NCBI RefSeq assembly: GCF_034313845.1
Contig: NZ_JAVIWN010000004.1
Source: Actimicrobium sp034313845
GTDB taxonomy: Bacteria > Pseudomonadota > Gammaproteobacteria > Burkholderiales > Burkholderiaceae_D
Strand: one strand, 5' to 3'
DNA: 64,000 bases
Shown piece by piece: positions 33,460 through 42,437 of the stretch (the stretch's first letter is position 1; each line of letters begins with the position of its first letter). Below the pieces are notes generated by a model. It was given only the letters and a program-made list of their open reading frames with translations, was not told where the DNA came from and did not search any database. A program made the position numbers and the translations under genes.

Positions 33460-34038
33460 ATGCACAACAAACGCCGACATTTCACCGCTCTGATCGCTGC
33501 ACTGGCACTGTCTGCCAGCGCATTTGTCGCCCATGCCGCAGAAGCGACCAAGGTTTTGCTCAAGACCAGCATGGGCGATATCGTGCTGGAACTTAATCCG
33601 GAAAAAGCCCCGGTCTCCGTTGACAACTTTCTTAAATACGTCAAAAGCGGCTACTACAAAGGCACCATCTTCCATCGCGTCATCGACGGCTTCATGATTC
33701 AAGGTGGCGGCTTCGACAAGAACCTGAACCAGAAGCAAGCCAGCGCGCCGATCAAGAACGAAGGCAGCAACGGCTTGAAAAATGACGCGTACACGGTTGC
33801 CATGGCACGCACTGGCGATCCGGATTCGGCAACGTCGCAATTTTTTATCAATGTCAATAACAATGGCATGCTCGATTACCCGGGCCGTGACGGTTACGGC
33901 TATGCGGTATTCGGCAAGGTCGTTGCAGGACAGGACGTGATCGACAAGATCCGTCGCATGCCAACCAAAGACGCGGCGATGTACCAGAACGTACCGCAAA
34001 CACCCATCGTGATCGAAAGTGCGACGCTGACCAAATAA
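33460..34038 (+). CDS. ppiA: Periplasmic peptidyl-prolyl cis-trans isomerase (cyclophilin)
   Basis: 192-residue cyclophilin with a cleavable signal peptide (RRHFTALIAALALSASAFVAHA, processed near residue 28). The catalytic region is FHRVIDGFMIQGGGF, with SQFFINVNNN and the QTPIVIESATL end typical of bacterial cyclophilins. A near-perfect AAGGAG lies 7 bases before the ATG at 33460, inside the end of the L,D-transpeptidase gene region (11-base gap), so they are probably co-transcribed. The next gene is its cytoplasmic paralog. Confidence 0.93.
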   Translation: MHNKRRHFTALIAALALSASAFVAHAAEATKVLLKTSMGDIVLELNPEKAPVSVDNFLKYVKSGYYKGTIFHRVIDGFMIQGGGFDKNLNQKQASAPIKNEGSNGLKNDAYTVAMARTGDPDSATSQFFINVNNNGMLDYPGRDGYGYAVFGKVVAGQDVIDKIRRMPTKDAAMYQNVPQTPIVIESATLTK

Positions 34039-34084
34039 GCGCACTGATCTCCACCCACCCTTTCAGACCACAAAGAGGTAATTC

Positions 34085-34573
34085 ATGGCAGTCATCATCA
34101 CCACCAACCACGGCGACATCAAGCTCGAACTCGATGCAGAAAAAGCACCGAAGACCGTTGAAAACTTCCTTGCCTATGTCAACGCAGGCCATTATTCGAA
34201 CACGATTTTTCATCGCGTCATTGATGGCTTCATGATTCAGGGCGGCGGTTTCGAGCCTGGCATGAAACAGAAAGCCACCAACGCACCGGTCGAAAACGAA
34301 GCCAAGAACGGCCTGAAAAATGTCGAGTACAGTGTCGCCATGGCGCGCACATCGGACCCGCATTCTGCATCGGCGCAATTTTTCATCAACATCAAGAACA
34401 ACAGCTTCCTCGACTATCCCGGTCAAGACGGCTGGGGTTACTGCGTGTTCGGCAAAGTGGTCGAAGGCGCGGATGTCGTCGACAAGATCAAGGCTGTCAA
34501 GACCAGCCGCTCGGGCATGTCGGCCGATGTGCCAGTCGTCGATGTCGTGATCGAAAAAGTCACCGTCGTCTGA
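34085..34573 (+). CDS. ppiB: Cytoplasmic peptidyl-prolyl cis-trans isomerase (cyclophilin)
   Basis: 162-residue cyclophilin without signal peptide; core FHRVIDGFMIQGGGFEPGM and SAQFFINIKNNSFLDY. About the same length as E. coli PpiB (164). GAGG lies about 9 bases before the ATG. It is a close paralog of the periplasmic cyclophilin directly upstream, pointing to an old tandem duplication with one copy gaining or losing an export signal. Confidence 0.95.
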   Translation: MAVIITTNHGDIKLELDAEKAPKTVENFLAYVNAGHYSNTIFHRVIDGFMIQGGGFEPGMKQKATNAPVENEAKNGLKNVEYSVAMARTSDPHSASAQFFINIKNNSFLDYPGQDGWGYCVFGKVVEGADVVDKIKAVKTSRSGMSADVPVVDVVIEKVTVV

Positions 34574-34589
34574 TGCTTCTTTGCAAAGC

Positions 34590-35378
34590 ATGACCAGCAC
34601 TGACACAGTGAACGAAGCGCAACCGGAAATGGTTGCGCTTTTTGTTTCCGACATCCATTTGAAAGAGTCGATGCCGGCCACGATTGCGGCGTTCATCGAC
34701 TTCCTGCAGCGCCATGGGTCGCGGTCCAGACAACTCTATCTGTTAGGCGATCTGTTCGAATATTGGGCGGGCGATGATGACATCGACCCACCGCTGCATC
34801 GCCACATCATCAGCGAACTGCGCGCACTGAGTGATGGTGGCACCGCGTTATTCTGGATGGCGGGCAACCGCGACTTTCTGGTCGGTTCCGAATTCGCTCG
34901 CGCCACGGGCATCACCATGCTGCCTGACGGCACGGTCATCGAGGTGGCCGGTCGGCAAATCGTCCTTGTCCATGGCGATGCCCAATGTACCGATGACATC
35001 GGGTACATGGCGTTCCGCAATGAAGTCCGGCAAACGCAGTGGCAACAGGATTTCCTGGCGATGCCGCTGGCGCGCCGCAAGGCGATCATCGCCGGCATGC
35101 GCACGCAGAGCCGTGATGCACAGACCACGAAAGCCGCCGACATCATGGATGTCAATCCTGACGCCATTGATGCCTTGTTCAACGCGACGGGTACAACGTT
35201 GATGATTCACGGGCACACCCACCGCCCTGCCACGCATCACGATGCAGCCGGACGCACGAGGGTTGTTCTTCCGGATTGGGATTGTGAAGTTACGCCGCCA
35301 CGCGGCGGCTGGATCGGGCTGGATGCAGCGGGACAACTACGCCGTCTTGACGTCACCGGGAAGCCGGTCGAGCTTTAA
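34590..35378 (+). CDS. lpxH: UDP-2,3-diacylglucosamine diphosphatase
   Basis: 262-residue calcineurin-like metallophosphoesterase of lipid A biosynthesis that makes lipid X from UDP-2,3-diacylglucosamine. Metal-binding motifs: SDIHL, GDLFEYWAGDD, GNRDF, HGD and GHTHRP. Two starts are possible: the ATG at 34590 adds 13 residues, while the ATG at 34629 gives MVALFVSDIHL, which aligns with the E. coli start (MATLFIADLHL). Neither has a strong ribosome-binding site. The 34629 ATG sits in the loop of a perfect 10-bp hairpin, which may affect its use. The gene ends in a convergent overlap with yceH. Confidence 0.92.
   Translation: MTSTDTVNEAQPEMVALFVSDIHLKESMPATIAAFIDFLQRHGSRSRQLYLLGDLFEYWAGDDDIDPPLHRHIISELRALSDGGTALFWMAGNRDFLVGSEFARATGITMLPDGTVIEVAGRQIVLVHGDAQCTDDIGYMAFRNEVRQTQWQQDFLAMPLARRKAIIAGMRTQSRDAQTTKAADIMDVNPDAIDALFNATGTTLMIHGHTHRPATHHDAAGRTRVVLPDWDCEVTPPRGGWIGLDAAGQLRRLDVTGKPVEL
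34615..34647 (+). terminator. Terminator-like hairpin overlapping the lpxH start
   Basis: AAGCGCAACC (34615-34624) pairs perfectly with GGTTGCGCTT (34631-34640) around GGAAAT, then TTTGTTT follows. It looks like a rho-independent terminator for ppiB but lies within the 5' end of lpxH, with the second possible lpxH ATG (34629) at the loop/stem edge. Confidence 0.55.
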
Positions 35379-36031
35379 TCGAACTGCCGCTTGAAGAGAG
35401 CAAACTGCGCCGACAAGTCATCCAATCCGGTCTGTAACCGTGTGACTTCGGCCTCCAGTTGCGACAACCGATCCGTCGCGCCCTGCACGTTGACCTTGCC
35501 TGAAAATACGCTGGCGATCTCCTGTTGCTCGATGAAGGACTCACCCGCCAACAACGAGACATAGCGACCGCGCGCGAGCTTTGCCACCAGCGGCGGATAC
35601 TTGTCGATCAAAAATTGCAGGCACGCTTCGACCTGCTCGATGGTCTCGAACGCGTGCAGGCGTTCGCAGCGTGCACGAATTTCACCGGCAGTTTGACTGC
35701 CACGCAGCATCAGTACCGTGAGCACTGCCAGCTTGTCCGGTTCCAGCGACCACTTGATGCGCATCCGGTGCTCGAACTTGGCAACACGCGCCCCGGCCTG
35801 ACTCACTTCGACGACCAGTTTGCGTTGCATCAATCGCTGCAACACATCGTGGACGGCGGCGTCGCTGAGCGTCATCACCGGATCGCGACTCGACAATTGA
35901 TTGCAGCCATTCGTCAGTGCGTTGAGTGACAGCGGATACGCATCGGGTGTCGTTGCTTCCTTTTCCGAAAGCACGGCAAGCACACGGATTTCGAGTTGAT
36001 CGAAAATGGTGTGCTGATCTTCTGATGTCAT
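35375..36031 (-). CDS. yceH: YceH family protein (DUF480)
   Basis: 218-residue member of the YceH/DUF480 family, two winged-helix units in tandem (about 12-95 and 100-180) followed by a coiled coil (about 185-215, LSQLEAEVTRLQTGLDDLSAQF). Family features seen: VLAVLSEKEATTPDAYPLSLNAL and KWSLEPDKLAVLTVLMLRGSQT. The function is not established; the folds suggest DNA or protein binding. A strong AAGGAGGG lies before the ATG. Its stop codon overlaps that of convergent lpxH, and cysE lies 10 bases upstream on the same strand. Confidence 0.92.
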   Translation of the reverse strand: MTSEDQHTIFDQLEIRVLAVLSEKEATTPDAYPLSLNALTNGCNQLSSRDPVMTLSDAAVHDVLQRLMQRKLVVEVSQAGARVAKFEHRMRIKWSLEPDKLAVLTVLMLRGSQTAGEIRARCERLHAFETIEQVEACLQFLIDKYPPLVAKLARGRYVSLLAGESFIEQQEIASVFSGKVNVQGATDRLSQLEAEVTRLQTGLDDLSAQFALFKRQFD

Positions 36032-36041
36032 GATGCCCTCC

Positions 36042-36788
36042 TTATTCGACCATGCGGTTCAATGATGCGGGATCGAACTTGTCGAGCCCGGCCATCGTCT
36101 CGCATCCGATGCCGGCACATTTGAGCGCGGCGAGGATCTTGCTGATCTGAAGCTCCTGCGCGGCGGCGTTATCAATGAGACCGTGCAGGGCTTTCGACAG
36201 CGGATCGTCACCGTCAGGTGAGACCCCGTAGGCCGCAAACAGGCGTGCGGCATTTTCCTGCGCAGTGTGTGTCTGCTTGAGAACAATGCGCGCCGGATTG
36301 CCAACTGCTGTCGCGCCGGGCGGCACTTCCTTGACCACGACCGCGTTCGAGCCGATCTTGGCAGCGGCTCCGACTGTGAAACCGCCGAGCACCTGCGCAC
36401 CGGCACCGATAATCACGCCGGCACCCAGCGTCGGATGACGCTTGGCACCCTTGCTCAGGGACGTGCCGCCCAGCGTCACTCCCTGATAGATCGTGCAATC
36501 GTCACCCACATCCGCCGTCTCGCCGATGACAACACCGAAACCGTGGTCAATGAAAACGCGTCGGCCGATGGTCGCGCCAGGGTGAATTTCAATACCAGTG
36601 AGTATGCGAGTCAGATAAGCGATAAAGCGGCCAAACCACTTCAGTTGATGCCGCCAGCACCAGCCGGCAGCCCGATGCAAGATAATCGCGTGCAGACCCG
36701 GATAACAGGTCAGCACTTCCCACGCATTGCGCGCGGCAGGGTCGCGTTCGATGATACTGGCGATGTCTTCACGGAGGCGACTGAACAT
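36042..36788 (-). CDS. cysE: Serine O-acetyltransferase
   Basis: 248-residue CysE, which acetylates serine in the first step of cysteine synthesis. An N-terminal helical part (1-60) is followed by left-handed beta-helix hexapeptide repeats (IEIHPGATIGRRVFIDHG, IYQGVTLGG, GAGVIIGAGAQVLGG). The catalytic histidine is in FIDHGFGVVIGETA. The C-terminal tail (about 180-248) is longer than the minimal form and lacks the family's best-known terminal isoleucine, ending MVE. The tail's role in binding CysK is therefore uncertain. The 190-base gap to rlmB upstream holds no recognised gene. Confidence 0.93.
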   Translation of the reverse strand: MFSRLREDIASIIERDPAARNAWEVLTCYPGLHAIILHRAAGWCWRHQLKWFGRFIAYLTRILTGIEIHPGATIGRRVFIDHGFGVVIGETADVGDDCTIYQGVTLGGTSLSKGAKRHPTLGAGVIIGAGAQVLGGFTVGAAAKIGSNAVVVKEVPPGATAVGNPARIVLKQTHTAQENAARLFAAYGVSPDGDDPLSKALHGLIDNAAAQELQISKILAALKCAGIGCETMAGLDKFDPASLNRMVE

Positions 36789-36979
36789 GGATGGCTTGTA
36801 TTTTTGAAAGAAAGGCTATGGTAACTGCTCCCGCCAGTTTCCGTGATGGCACCTGAAATACCGGCAAGGCTGCACGCACATACCGAGCCAGGGCAACACA
36901 TCGCCGGACGAACGGCGAGCAGCGATATGTGCAGTTGGCGTGCGAGGGCCACACAGAGTGCGTCCCTGCGCGCAAAGAA

Positions 36980-37717
36980 TTATCCCTTGACCAGACGCTG
37001 GCGTCGCGCTTCAAACAAACACACGCCCGATGCAACCGACACGTTGAGGCTTTCGACCGCCCCGAACATCGGGATGTGCACGAGGAAGTCACAGGTCTCG
37101 GTCGTCAGGCGGCGCATGCCCTCTCCTTCCGAGCCCATGATCAGCGCGGTCGGTCCGGTGAAGTCACCCTGATACAGCGTCTGTTCGGCGTCTTCGGTCG
37201 TACCGATGAGCCAGATGCCACGATCTTTCAGATCACGCAGCGTCCGCGCCAGATTAGTCACCGTGATGTACGGAACACTCTCGGCCGCACCACTGGCGAC
37301 CTTGGCAGCGGTCGCATTGAGACCCACTGCACGGTCCTTCGGCGCAATTACCGCATGCGCTCCGGCCCCATCGGCAACACGCAGGCAGGCGCCGAGGTTA
37401 TGCGGATCGGTGATGCCATCGAGGACCAGCAACAGCGGCGGCCCATCGATTGCGTCGAGCAATTCATCGAGGTTACGAGCCAGAGAAACTTCACCAGCTT
37501 TGGCCACCACACCCTGATGCCGGCGTGTGCCAACCATGTTCGACAGACGCTGATCGTCCGCCTGGATGACACGGACCTTGACGGCAGCCGCCGCCTTGAG
37601 CATATCTTTCATGCGTTGATCATGCCGGGCTGTATCGACATAAATCTCTTCGACCGTCGACGCTTCGTGGCGCAAGCGCGCGGTCACGGCATGGAAGCCG
37701 AATATCATTTTACTCAT
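36980..37717 (-). CDS. rlmB: 23S rRNA 2'-O-methyltransferase RlmB
   Basis: 245-residue SPOUT-class enzyme that methylates the ribose of G2251 in the 23S rRNA peptidyl-transferase loop. The N-terminal L30e-like substrate-binding domain (1-75, GFHAVTARLRHEASTVEEIY) precedes the knotted SAM-binding domain with LDGITDPHNLGACLR, MGSEGEGMRRL and IPMFGAVESLNVSVASGV. It lies 5 bases downstream of rnr, a pairing widely conserved in proteobacteria. Confidence 0.96.
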   Translation of the reverse strand: MSKMIFGFHAVTARLRHEASTVEEIYVDTARHDQRMKDMLKAAAAVKVRVIQADDQRLSNMVGTRRHQGVVAKAGEVSLARNLDELLDAIDGPPLLLVLDGITDPHNLGACLRVADGAGAHAVIAPKDRAVGLNATAAKVASGAAESVPYITVTNLARTLRDLKDRGIWLIGTTEDAEQTLYQGDFTGPTALIMGSEGEGMRRLTTETCDFLVHIPMFGAVESLNVSVASGVCLFEARRQRLVKG

Positions 37718-37722
37718 GGTTC

Positions 37723-40095
37723 TTATCGCTTCTTCTTGCCTGCTTTCGGATACGCTTTCGGCGCACGCGAACGGTCTGCTGGTGAGGTGGAGGTATGACG
37801 GCGACCGGATGGATCGCTTTCCTGATGTTCTTCTTCGGCGCGTCGCGACTCGTTTTTAAGGACGGTCTTGATGCCCGGTTCGGTGACGAGTTTCAGATCG
37901 ATTTTGCGCGCATCGAGATCGACACGGGCGACCTGTACCGTGACCCGGTCAGTCAACTGGTAACGGATGCCGCTGCGCTCGCCGCGCAATTCATGACGGG
38001 CTTCATCGAACTGGAAGTAATCAGCACCCAGGTCGGTGACATGCACCAGTCCTTCGATGAACAGGGAGTCGAGCTGAACGAAAATACCGAACGTGGCGAC
38101 GCCACAAATGGTGCCGGTAAATTCTTCGCCGAGCTTGTCACGAATGAAGTAGCACTTGAGCCAGGCCTCGACATCGCGCGAGGCTTCATCGGCACGCCGT
38201 TCGTTGGCCGAGCAGTGCACGCCGAGGGCATCCCAGATCGTCAGATCAGCGGCATTCTTTTGTTTGCCTTCGGCCTTGTCTTTCACGGCTTGCTTGCGCG
38301 CCGCATTCGACACCGTTGTGTTGAGCACCGTCGTGTCGATACCCTTCGGTTCATAGCGCTTACCGAGCAGTATCGCCTTGATCGCACGATGCGTCAGCAA
38401 ATCCGGATATCGGCGGATCGGGCTGGTGAAGTGGGCATAGGCTTCGTAAGACAAACCAAAGTGGCCGATGTTCTCCGGGCTGTAGACCGCTTGCTGCATC
38501 GAGCGCAACAACATGGTCTGCAACAACGTCGCGTCGGGCCGCGCCTTAATTTTAGGCATCAGCTCGGCGTAATCGGAGGCCGATGGCTTGTCACCACCGC
38601 CAAGATTCAAACCGACCTGCTTGAGGAAGGTACGCACCTGGTTGAGCTTTTCCTTGGTCGGCGTCGCATGGATGCGGTACAGGCCAGGCTGCTTGTGGCG
38701 CTCGAGAATATCGGCGGCACACACATTGGCGGCCAGCATGCACTCTTCGATCAACTTGTGGGCATCGTTGCGGGTGCGCGGCAGAATCGATTCGATCTTG
38801 CCGTTGGCATTGGAGACGATGTAGGTTTCGGTGGTCTCGAAATCAATGGCACCGCGCAGATGGCGTGCCTTGAGCAAGGCGTGATACACCGCATGCAGAT
38901 TCAACAAATGCGGCACAAGCGCGGGCCGTTTGGCAGCATCCGATCCCTTGGTGTTGGCGAGGATGACCGCGACTTCATCGTAGGTCAGTCGCGCCGCAGA
39001 ATGGATCACGGCAGGATAAAACTGATACGCCTTGATCTCGCCTTTGGCAGTGATCACGGCGTCACACACCAGTGTCAGCCGATCGACACCCGGGTTCAGT
39101 GAACACAAGCCATTGGAGAGTTTTTCCGGCAGCATCGGGATGACCCGACGCGGAAAATAAACCGACGTACTGCGTTCGAGCGCATCCACATCCAGCGCCT
39201 CGTTTGGCTTGACGTAATGACTGACATCGGCAATCGCCACGATCAGACGGAAGCCATCAGCGCGACCAATCTTGATCGGTTCGCAATAGACCGCATCATC
39301 AAAGTCGCGGGCATCGGCACCATCAATGGTGACCAATGGCACATCACGTAAATCGACGCGATCAGCCAGGTCGCTTTCGCGCACTTCACTCGGCAATTTT
39401 GCTGCGGCTTTTTGGGCCGCATCTGAAAAGATATGTGGCACGCCGAACTTGCGCACGGCAATTTCGATTTCCATGCCGGGGTCATCGATCTCGCCGAGCA
39501 CTTCGACGATGCGACCAACCGGTTGCTTGAAACGCGAAGGCTGCTCGGTCAGTTCGACACTGACGACCTGGCCAGTCTTGGCCTGACCGGGCGAGCCCGA
39601 GAGGGCAATATCCTGACCGATACGCTGGTCTTCGGGAGCCACCAGCCAGACACCGTTTTCATTGAGCAAGCGGCCAATGACATGGGTGTTGGCACGCGAC
39701 ACGACTTCGACGATGGTGCCTTCCGGCCGACCGCGTCGATCGGTGCCGATGATGCGTGCCTTGACGCGATCACCATGCAACACCTTCTGCATTTCCTTTT
39801 CAGACAGGAACAGATCATCGCCGCCATCATCGGGCACCAGAAAACCGAAGCCTTCACGGTGACTGCTCACGCGGCCATCAATGAAGCCGGCATTACTGGA
39901 AAGTTGATAGGTGCCGTTGCTGTCGGGCTTGATCTGGCCGTCGCGCTCCATCGCATTCAGACGGCGCATCAGGACATCAATTTCGTCGCCCAGGACGTTG
40001 AGAGCAGCGGCAATCGCCTCTGCGTTAAGCGCGTCGGATGACGTACGCAGGATGCCGAGAATTTCCTCGCGGCTGGGAATAGTGTATTGGCTCAA
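37723..40095 (-). CDS. rnr: Ribonuclease R
   Basis: 790-residue 3'-5' exoribonuclease that degrades structured RNA and acts in rRNA and mRNA quality control. Order: N-terminal winged helix (1-70), cold-shock domains (about 75-230, GFGFLVPDDGGDDLFL), RNB catalytic domain (about 245-590, with GADARDFDDAVYCE for the metal-binding aspartates and YAHFTSPIRRYPDLLTHR), S1 domain (about 640-725) and a basic tail (KAYPKAGKKKR). The only start near the expected N-terminus is a TTG at 40095. Upstream and divergent is tRNA-Leu. Confidence 0.96.
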   Translation of the reverse strand: MSQYTIPSREEILGILRTSSDALNAEAIAAALNVLGDEIDVLMRRLNAMERDGQIKPDSNGTYQLSSNAGFIDGRVSSHREGFGFLVPDDGGDDLFLSEKEMQKVLHGDRVKARIIGTDRRGRPEGTIVEVVSRANTHVIGRLLNENGVWLVAPEDQRIGQDIALSGSPGQAKTGQVVSVELTEQPSRFKQPVGRIVEVLGEIDDPGMEIEIAVRKFGVPHIFSDAAQKAAAKLPSEVRESDLADRVDLRDVPLVTIDGADARDFDDAVYCEPIKIGRADGFRLIVAIADVSHYVKPNEALDVDALERSTSVYFPRRVIPMLPEKLSNGLCSLNPGVDRLTLVCDAVITAKGEIKAYQFYPAVIHSAARLTYDEVAVILANTKGSDAAKRPALVPHLLNLHAVYHALLKARHLRGAIDFETTETYIVSNANGKIESILPRTRNDAHKLIEECMLAANVCAADILERHKQPGLYRIHATPTKEKLNQVRTFLKQVGLNLGGGDKPSASDYAELMPKIKARPDATLLQTMLLRSMQQAVYSPENIGHFGLSYEAYAHFTSPIRRYPDLLTHRAIKAILLGKRYEPKGIDTTVLNTTVSNAARKQAVKDKAEGKQKNAADLTIWDALGVHCSANERRADEASRDVEAWLKCYFIRDKLGEEFTGTICGVATFGIFVQLDSLFIEGLVHVTDLGADYFQFDEARHELRGERSGIRYQLTDRVTVQVARVDLDARKIDLKLVTEPGIKTVLKNESRRAEEEHQESDPSGRRHTSTSPADRSRAPKAYPKAGKKKR

Positions 40096-40318
40096 ATGTT
40101 GGGTCAGTTAGTTGTTATTGGTAAAAATTCGGAAAATACGGAAAACATCCAGGCGCATTTGCGGCGAGTTGATCAGCGCGCCACCATGGGGTCGACTTGC
40201 TTCGGACTCGGCGCGTTCTGAAACAGCAACTTCGCGAAACGCGCGCCCGCGTAGTGTAACGGACTGCGCGAGTTTAACCTATCACACCAGTTATTTGCAG
40301 ACCAGCATGAAAGGCACT

Positions 40319-40346
40319 TTGACAGGACAGGGATTTCCTTTATACT
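40319..40346 (+). promoter_or_regulatory. Sigma-70 promoter for tRNA-Leu
   Basis: TTGACA (40319-40324), a 16-base spacer, TATACT (40341-40346). The -35 is a perfect match and the -10 matches 5/6. Transcription would begin about 40353, some 10 bases before the mature tRNA. Confidence 0.75.
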
Positions 40347-40362
40347 TCGGTTTCTTTGGAAG

Positions 40363-40447
40363 GCCCACGTGGCGGAATTGGTAGACGCGCATGGTTCAGG
40401 TCCATGTGTCTTCGGATGTGGGGGTTCGAGTCCCTCCGTGGGCACCA
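40363..40447 (+). tRNA. tRNA-Leu (anticodon CAG)
   Basis: 85-nucleotide class II tRNA with encoded CCA. The acceptor stem GCCCACG pairs with CGTGGGC, the anticodon arm CATGG-TTCAGGT-CCATG gives anticodon CAG (codon CUG), and there is a long variable arm (TGTCTTCGGATG) and the T-arm GGGGGTTCGAGTCCCTC. It is a single-gene unit with its own promoter and terminator, divergent from rnr. Confidence 0.97.
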
Positions 40448-40459
40448 AGCCTTTCATTT

Positions 40460-40493
40460 AAAAAACCCGTTGTTTCGACAGCGGGTTTTTTTT
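40460..40493 (+). terminator. Rho-independent terminator after tRNA-Leu
   Basis: CCCGTTGT (40466-40473), TTCG loop, ACAGCGGG (40478-40485), flanked by an A-run and followed by eight T residues. The stem contains one G-U pair. The A/T symmetry could serve the opposite strand as well, where the phosphoribosyltransferase operon ends at 40564. Confidence 0.85.
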
Positions 40494-40563
40494 CGCCTCC
40501 AGATTTGCGACCGAACCTGGCGGCAAAAAAAGACCATGCGAACATGGTCTAGTGGAGGTCTTC

Positions 40564-41106
40564 TTACTGCTGCTCGCCCTTCTTCAGCCACGCATGCAAC
40601 TGATGCGCGCGCAATCCGTCGTACTCTTCAAACGGTTGATGAATCCACGGGTTCGACTCCAGATAATCCAGATAAAAATCCGGCCGTATCGACGAGCACG
40701 CCTTGCACCAGATCACGGCTGATTTGACTTCTATTACTGCAGGAAAATTGGTCTTCAGGTGATGCTGGACTTTTTCCAGCGTGACACCCGAATCAACGAG
40801 GTCATCAAGCAGCAGCACACGGCCGCCGAGCGAACCACGCGTCATCGTGATGAACTTGCCGATATCGAGGTCGCCACGTTTGGTGCCGGTTTCTTCGCGA
40901 TACGAACTGGTCGACAGAATCGCCAGCGGCACGTCGAAAATGCGCGAGAACACATCGCCCGGACGCAGGCCGCCGCGTGCCAGGCACAGCACCTGGTCAA
41001 ACTTCCAGCCTGAATCGTGCACCATCATTGCCAGGCGCTCGATGGCCCGGTGGTAGTCATCCCAGGAAACCCAGAGATCCTTCTCATTCGACACAGGTAA
41101 CGACAT
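40564..41106 (-). CDS. Phosphoribosyltransferase (purine salvage type)
   Basis: 180-residue type I phosphoribosyltransferase. The PRPP-binding loop is RVLLLDDLVDSGVTLEKV and a second conserved region is VLCLARGGLRPGDVFSRIF. It resembles the xanthine/guanine-type enzymes next to purA in many betaproteobacteria; the exact base specificity cannot be read from sequence. I use the ATG at 41106 (MSLPVSNEKDL), with AAGGAG about 10 bases before it. It is the last gene of the long ndk-to-purA block. Confidence 0.85.
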   Translation of the reverse strand: MSLPVSNEKDLWVSWDDYHRAIERLAMMVHDSGWKFDQVLCLARGGLRPGDVFSRIFDVPLAILSTSSYREETGTKRGDLDIGKFITMTRGSLGGRVLLLDDLVDSGVTLEKVQHHLKTNFPAVIEVKSAVIWCKACSSIRPDFYLDYLESNPWIHQPFEEYDGLRAHQLHAWLKKGEQQ

Positions 41107-41120
41107 GATGATCGCGCTCC

Positions 41121-42434
41121 TTACTTGAATGGATGGCGCAGCACGATGGTTTCTTCGCGGTCGGGACCGGTCGACACCATGTCGATCGGCACGCCGACCA
41201 GCTCTTCGATACGCTTGATGTAAGCACGGGCGTTGGCCGGCAGTGCCTCCATCGACTTGGCACCGACGGTGGTGTCGATCCAGCCTGGCATCTCTTCGTA
41301 GACTGGCTCGCAAAGACCGGCATCTTCGGCACCGACCGGAAAAATATCGACATGCTTGCCATCAATCAGATAGCCCGTGCAGATCTTCAACGACGTCAAT
41401 CCATCGAGCACGTCAAGCTTGGTCAGGCACATGCCGGAGACACCGTTGATCTGGACCGAGCGACGCAGCAGCGCGGCATCGAACCAGCCGCAACGACGCG
41501 GACGGCCGGTGACCGTGCCGAACTCGTGACCCACGCTCGACAGATGCATGCCCACGCCGGCATCAGTGGGCAATTCGGACGGGAACGGACCGCTGCCAAC
41601 GCGTGTCGTGTACGCCTTCGTAATCCCCAAAATGTAGTGCAGCATGTTCGGACCAACGCCACTGCCGGCGGCGGCGTTGCCAGCCACGCAGTTGCTGGAA
41701 GTGACGAACGGATAAGTACCGTGATCGACGTCCAGCAAGCTACCTTGTGCGCCTTCAAACAACAGGCTCGCCCCACCCTTGTAAGCGGCGTACAGCGCGC
41801 TCGACACGTCTGCTGCCATCGGTGCAAGGCGTGGCACATCGGCCAGCGCGTCATCGAACGTCTTCTGAAAATCGACAGCCGGTGCTTTCAGGTATGCAGT
41901 CAGCACGAAGTTATGGAAATCGAGATTCTCGCGCAGCTTCTCGCCGAACCGTTTTTCGTTGAGCAGGTCAGCGACACGGATGGCGCGACGGGCCACTTTG
42001 TCCTCATACGCCGGACCGATGCCCTTGCCAGTCGTACCAATCTTGGCCGCGCCACGCGCCGCTTCACGCGCACCGTCGAGAGCCGTGTGATACGGCAAGA
42101 TGATCGGACAGGCTTCGGATACTTTCAACCGCGATTCCACCTCGACCCCGACAGCTTGCAGCTTGTCGATTTCACGCAGCAAGTCCGGCACCGACAGGAC
42201 CACGCCATTGCCGATGTAGCAGGCTACGCCGGCGCGCATGATGCCCGACGGGATCAGTTGCAATGCGGTTTTTTTCCCGCCAATGACCAGGGTGTGACCG
42301 GCATTGTGCCCTCCCTGAAAACGCACGACGCCTTGCGCATGATCGGTCAGCCAATCGACGATCTTGCCCTTGCCCTCATCGCCCCATTGGGTGCCGATGA
42401 CCACTACATTTTTCACCACGTTTGTCTGAGTCAT
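41121..42434 (-). CDS. purA: Adenylosuccinate synthetase
   Basis: 437-residue GTP-dependent enzyme that joins IMP and aspartate, committing to AMP. Motifs: VVVIGTQWGDEGKGKIVDWL (P-loop and catalytic Asp), GGHNAGHTL (catalytic His), TTGKGIGPAYEDK and GAQGSLLDVDHGTYPFVTSS (quoted in part). The ATG at 42434 follows the hisZ stop at 42438 by a few bases; a GTG directly before it is possible. The downstream neighbour is a purine phosphoribosyltransferase, so synthesis and salvage steps adjoin. Confidence 0.97.
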   Translation of the reverse strand: MTQTNVVKNVVVIGTQWGDEGKGKIVDWLTDHAQGVVRFQGGHNAGHTLVIGGKKTALQLIPSGIMRAGVACYIGNGVVLSVPDLLREIDKLQAVGVEVESRLKVSEACPIILPYHTALDGAREAARGAAKIGTTGKGIGPAYEDKVARRAIRVADLLNEKRFGEKLRENLDFHNFVLTAYLKAPAVDFQKTFDDALADVPRLAPMAADVSSALYAAYKGGASLLFEGAQGSLLDVDHGTYPFVTSSNCVAGNAAAGSGVGPNMLHYILGITKAYTTRVGSGPFPSELPTDAGVGMHLSSVGHEFGTVTGRPRRCGWFDAALLRRSVQINGVSGMCLTKLDVLDGLTSLKICTGYLIDGKHVDIFPVGAEDAGLCEPVYEEMPGWIDTTVGAKSMEALPANARAYIKRIEELVGVPIDMVSTGPDREETIVLRHPFK

Positions 42435-42437
42435 CAC

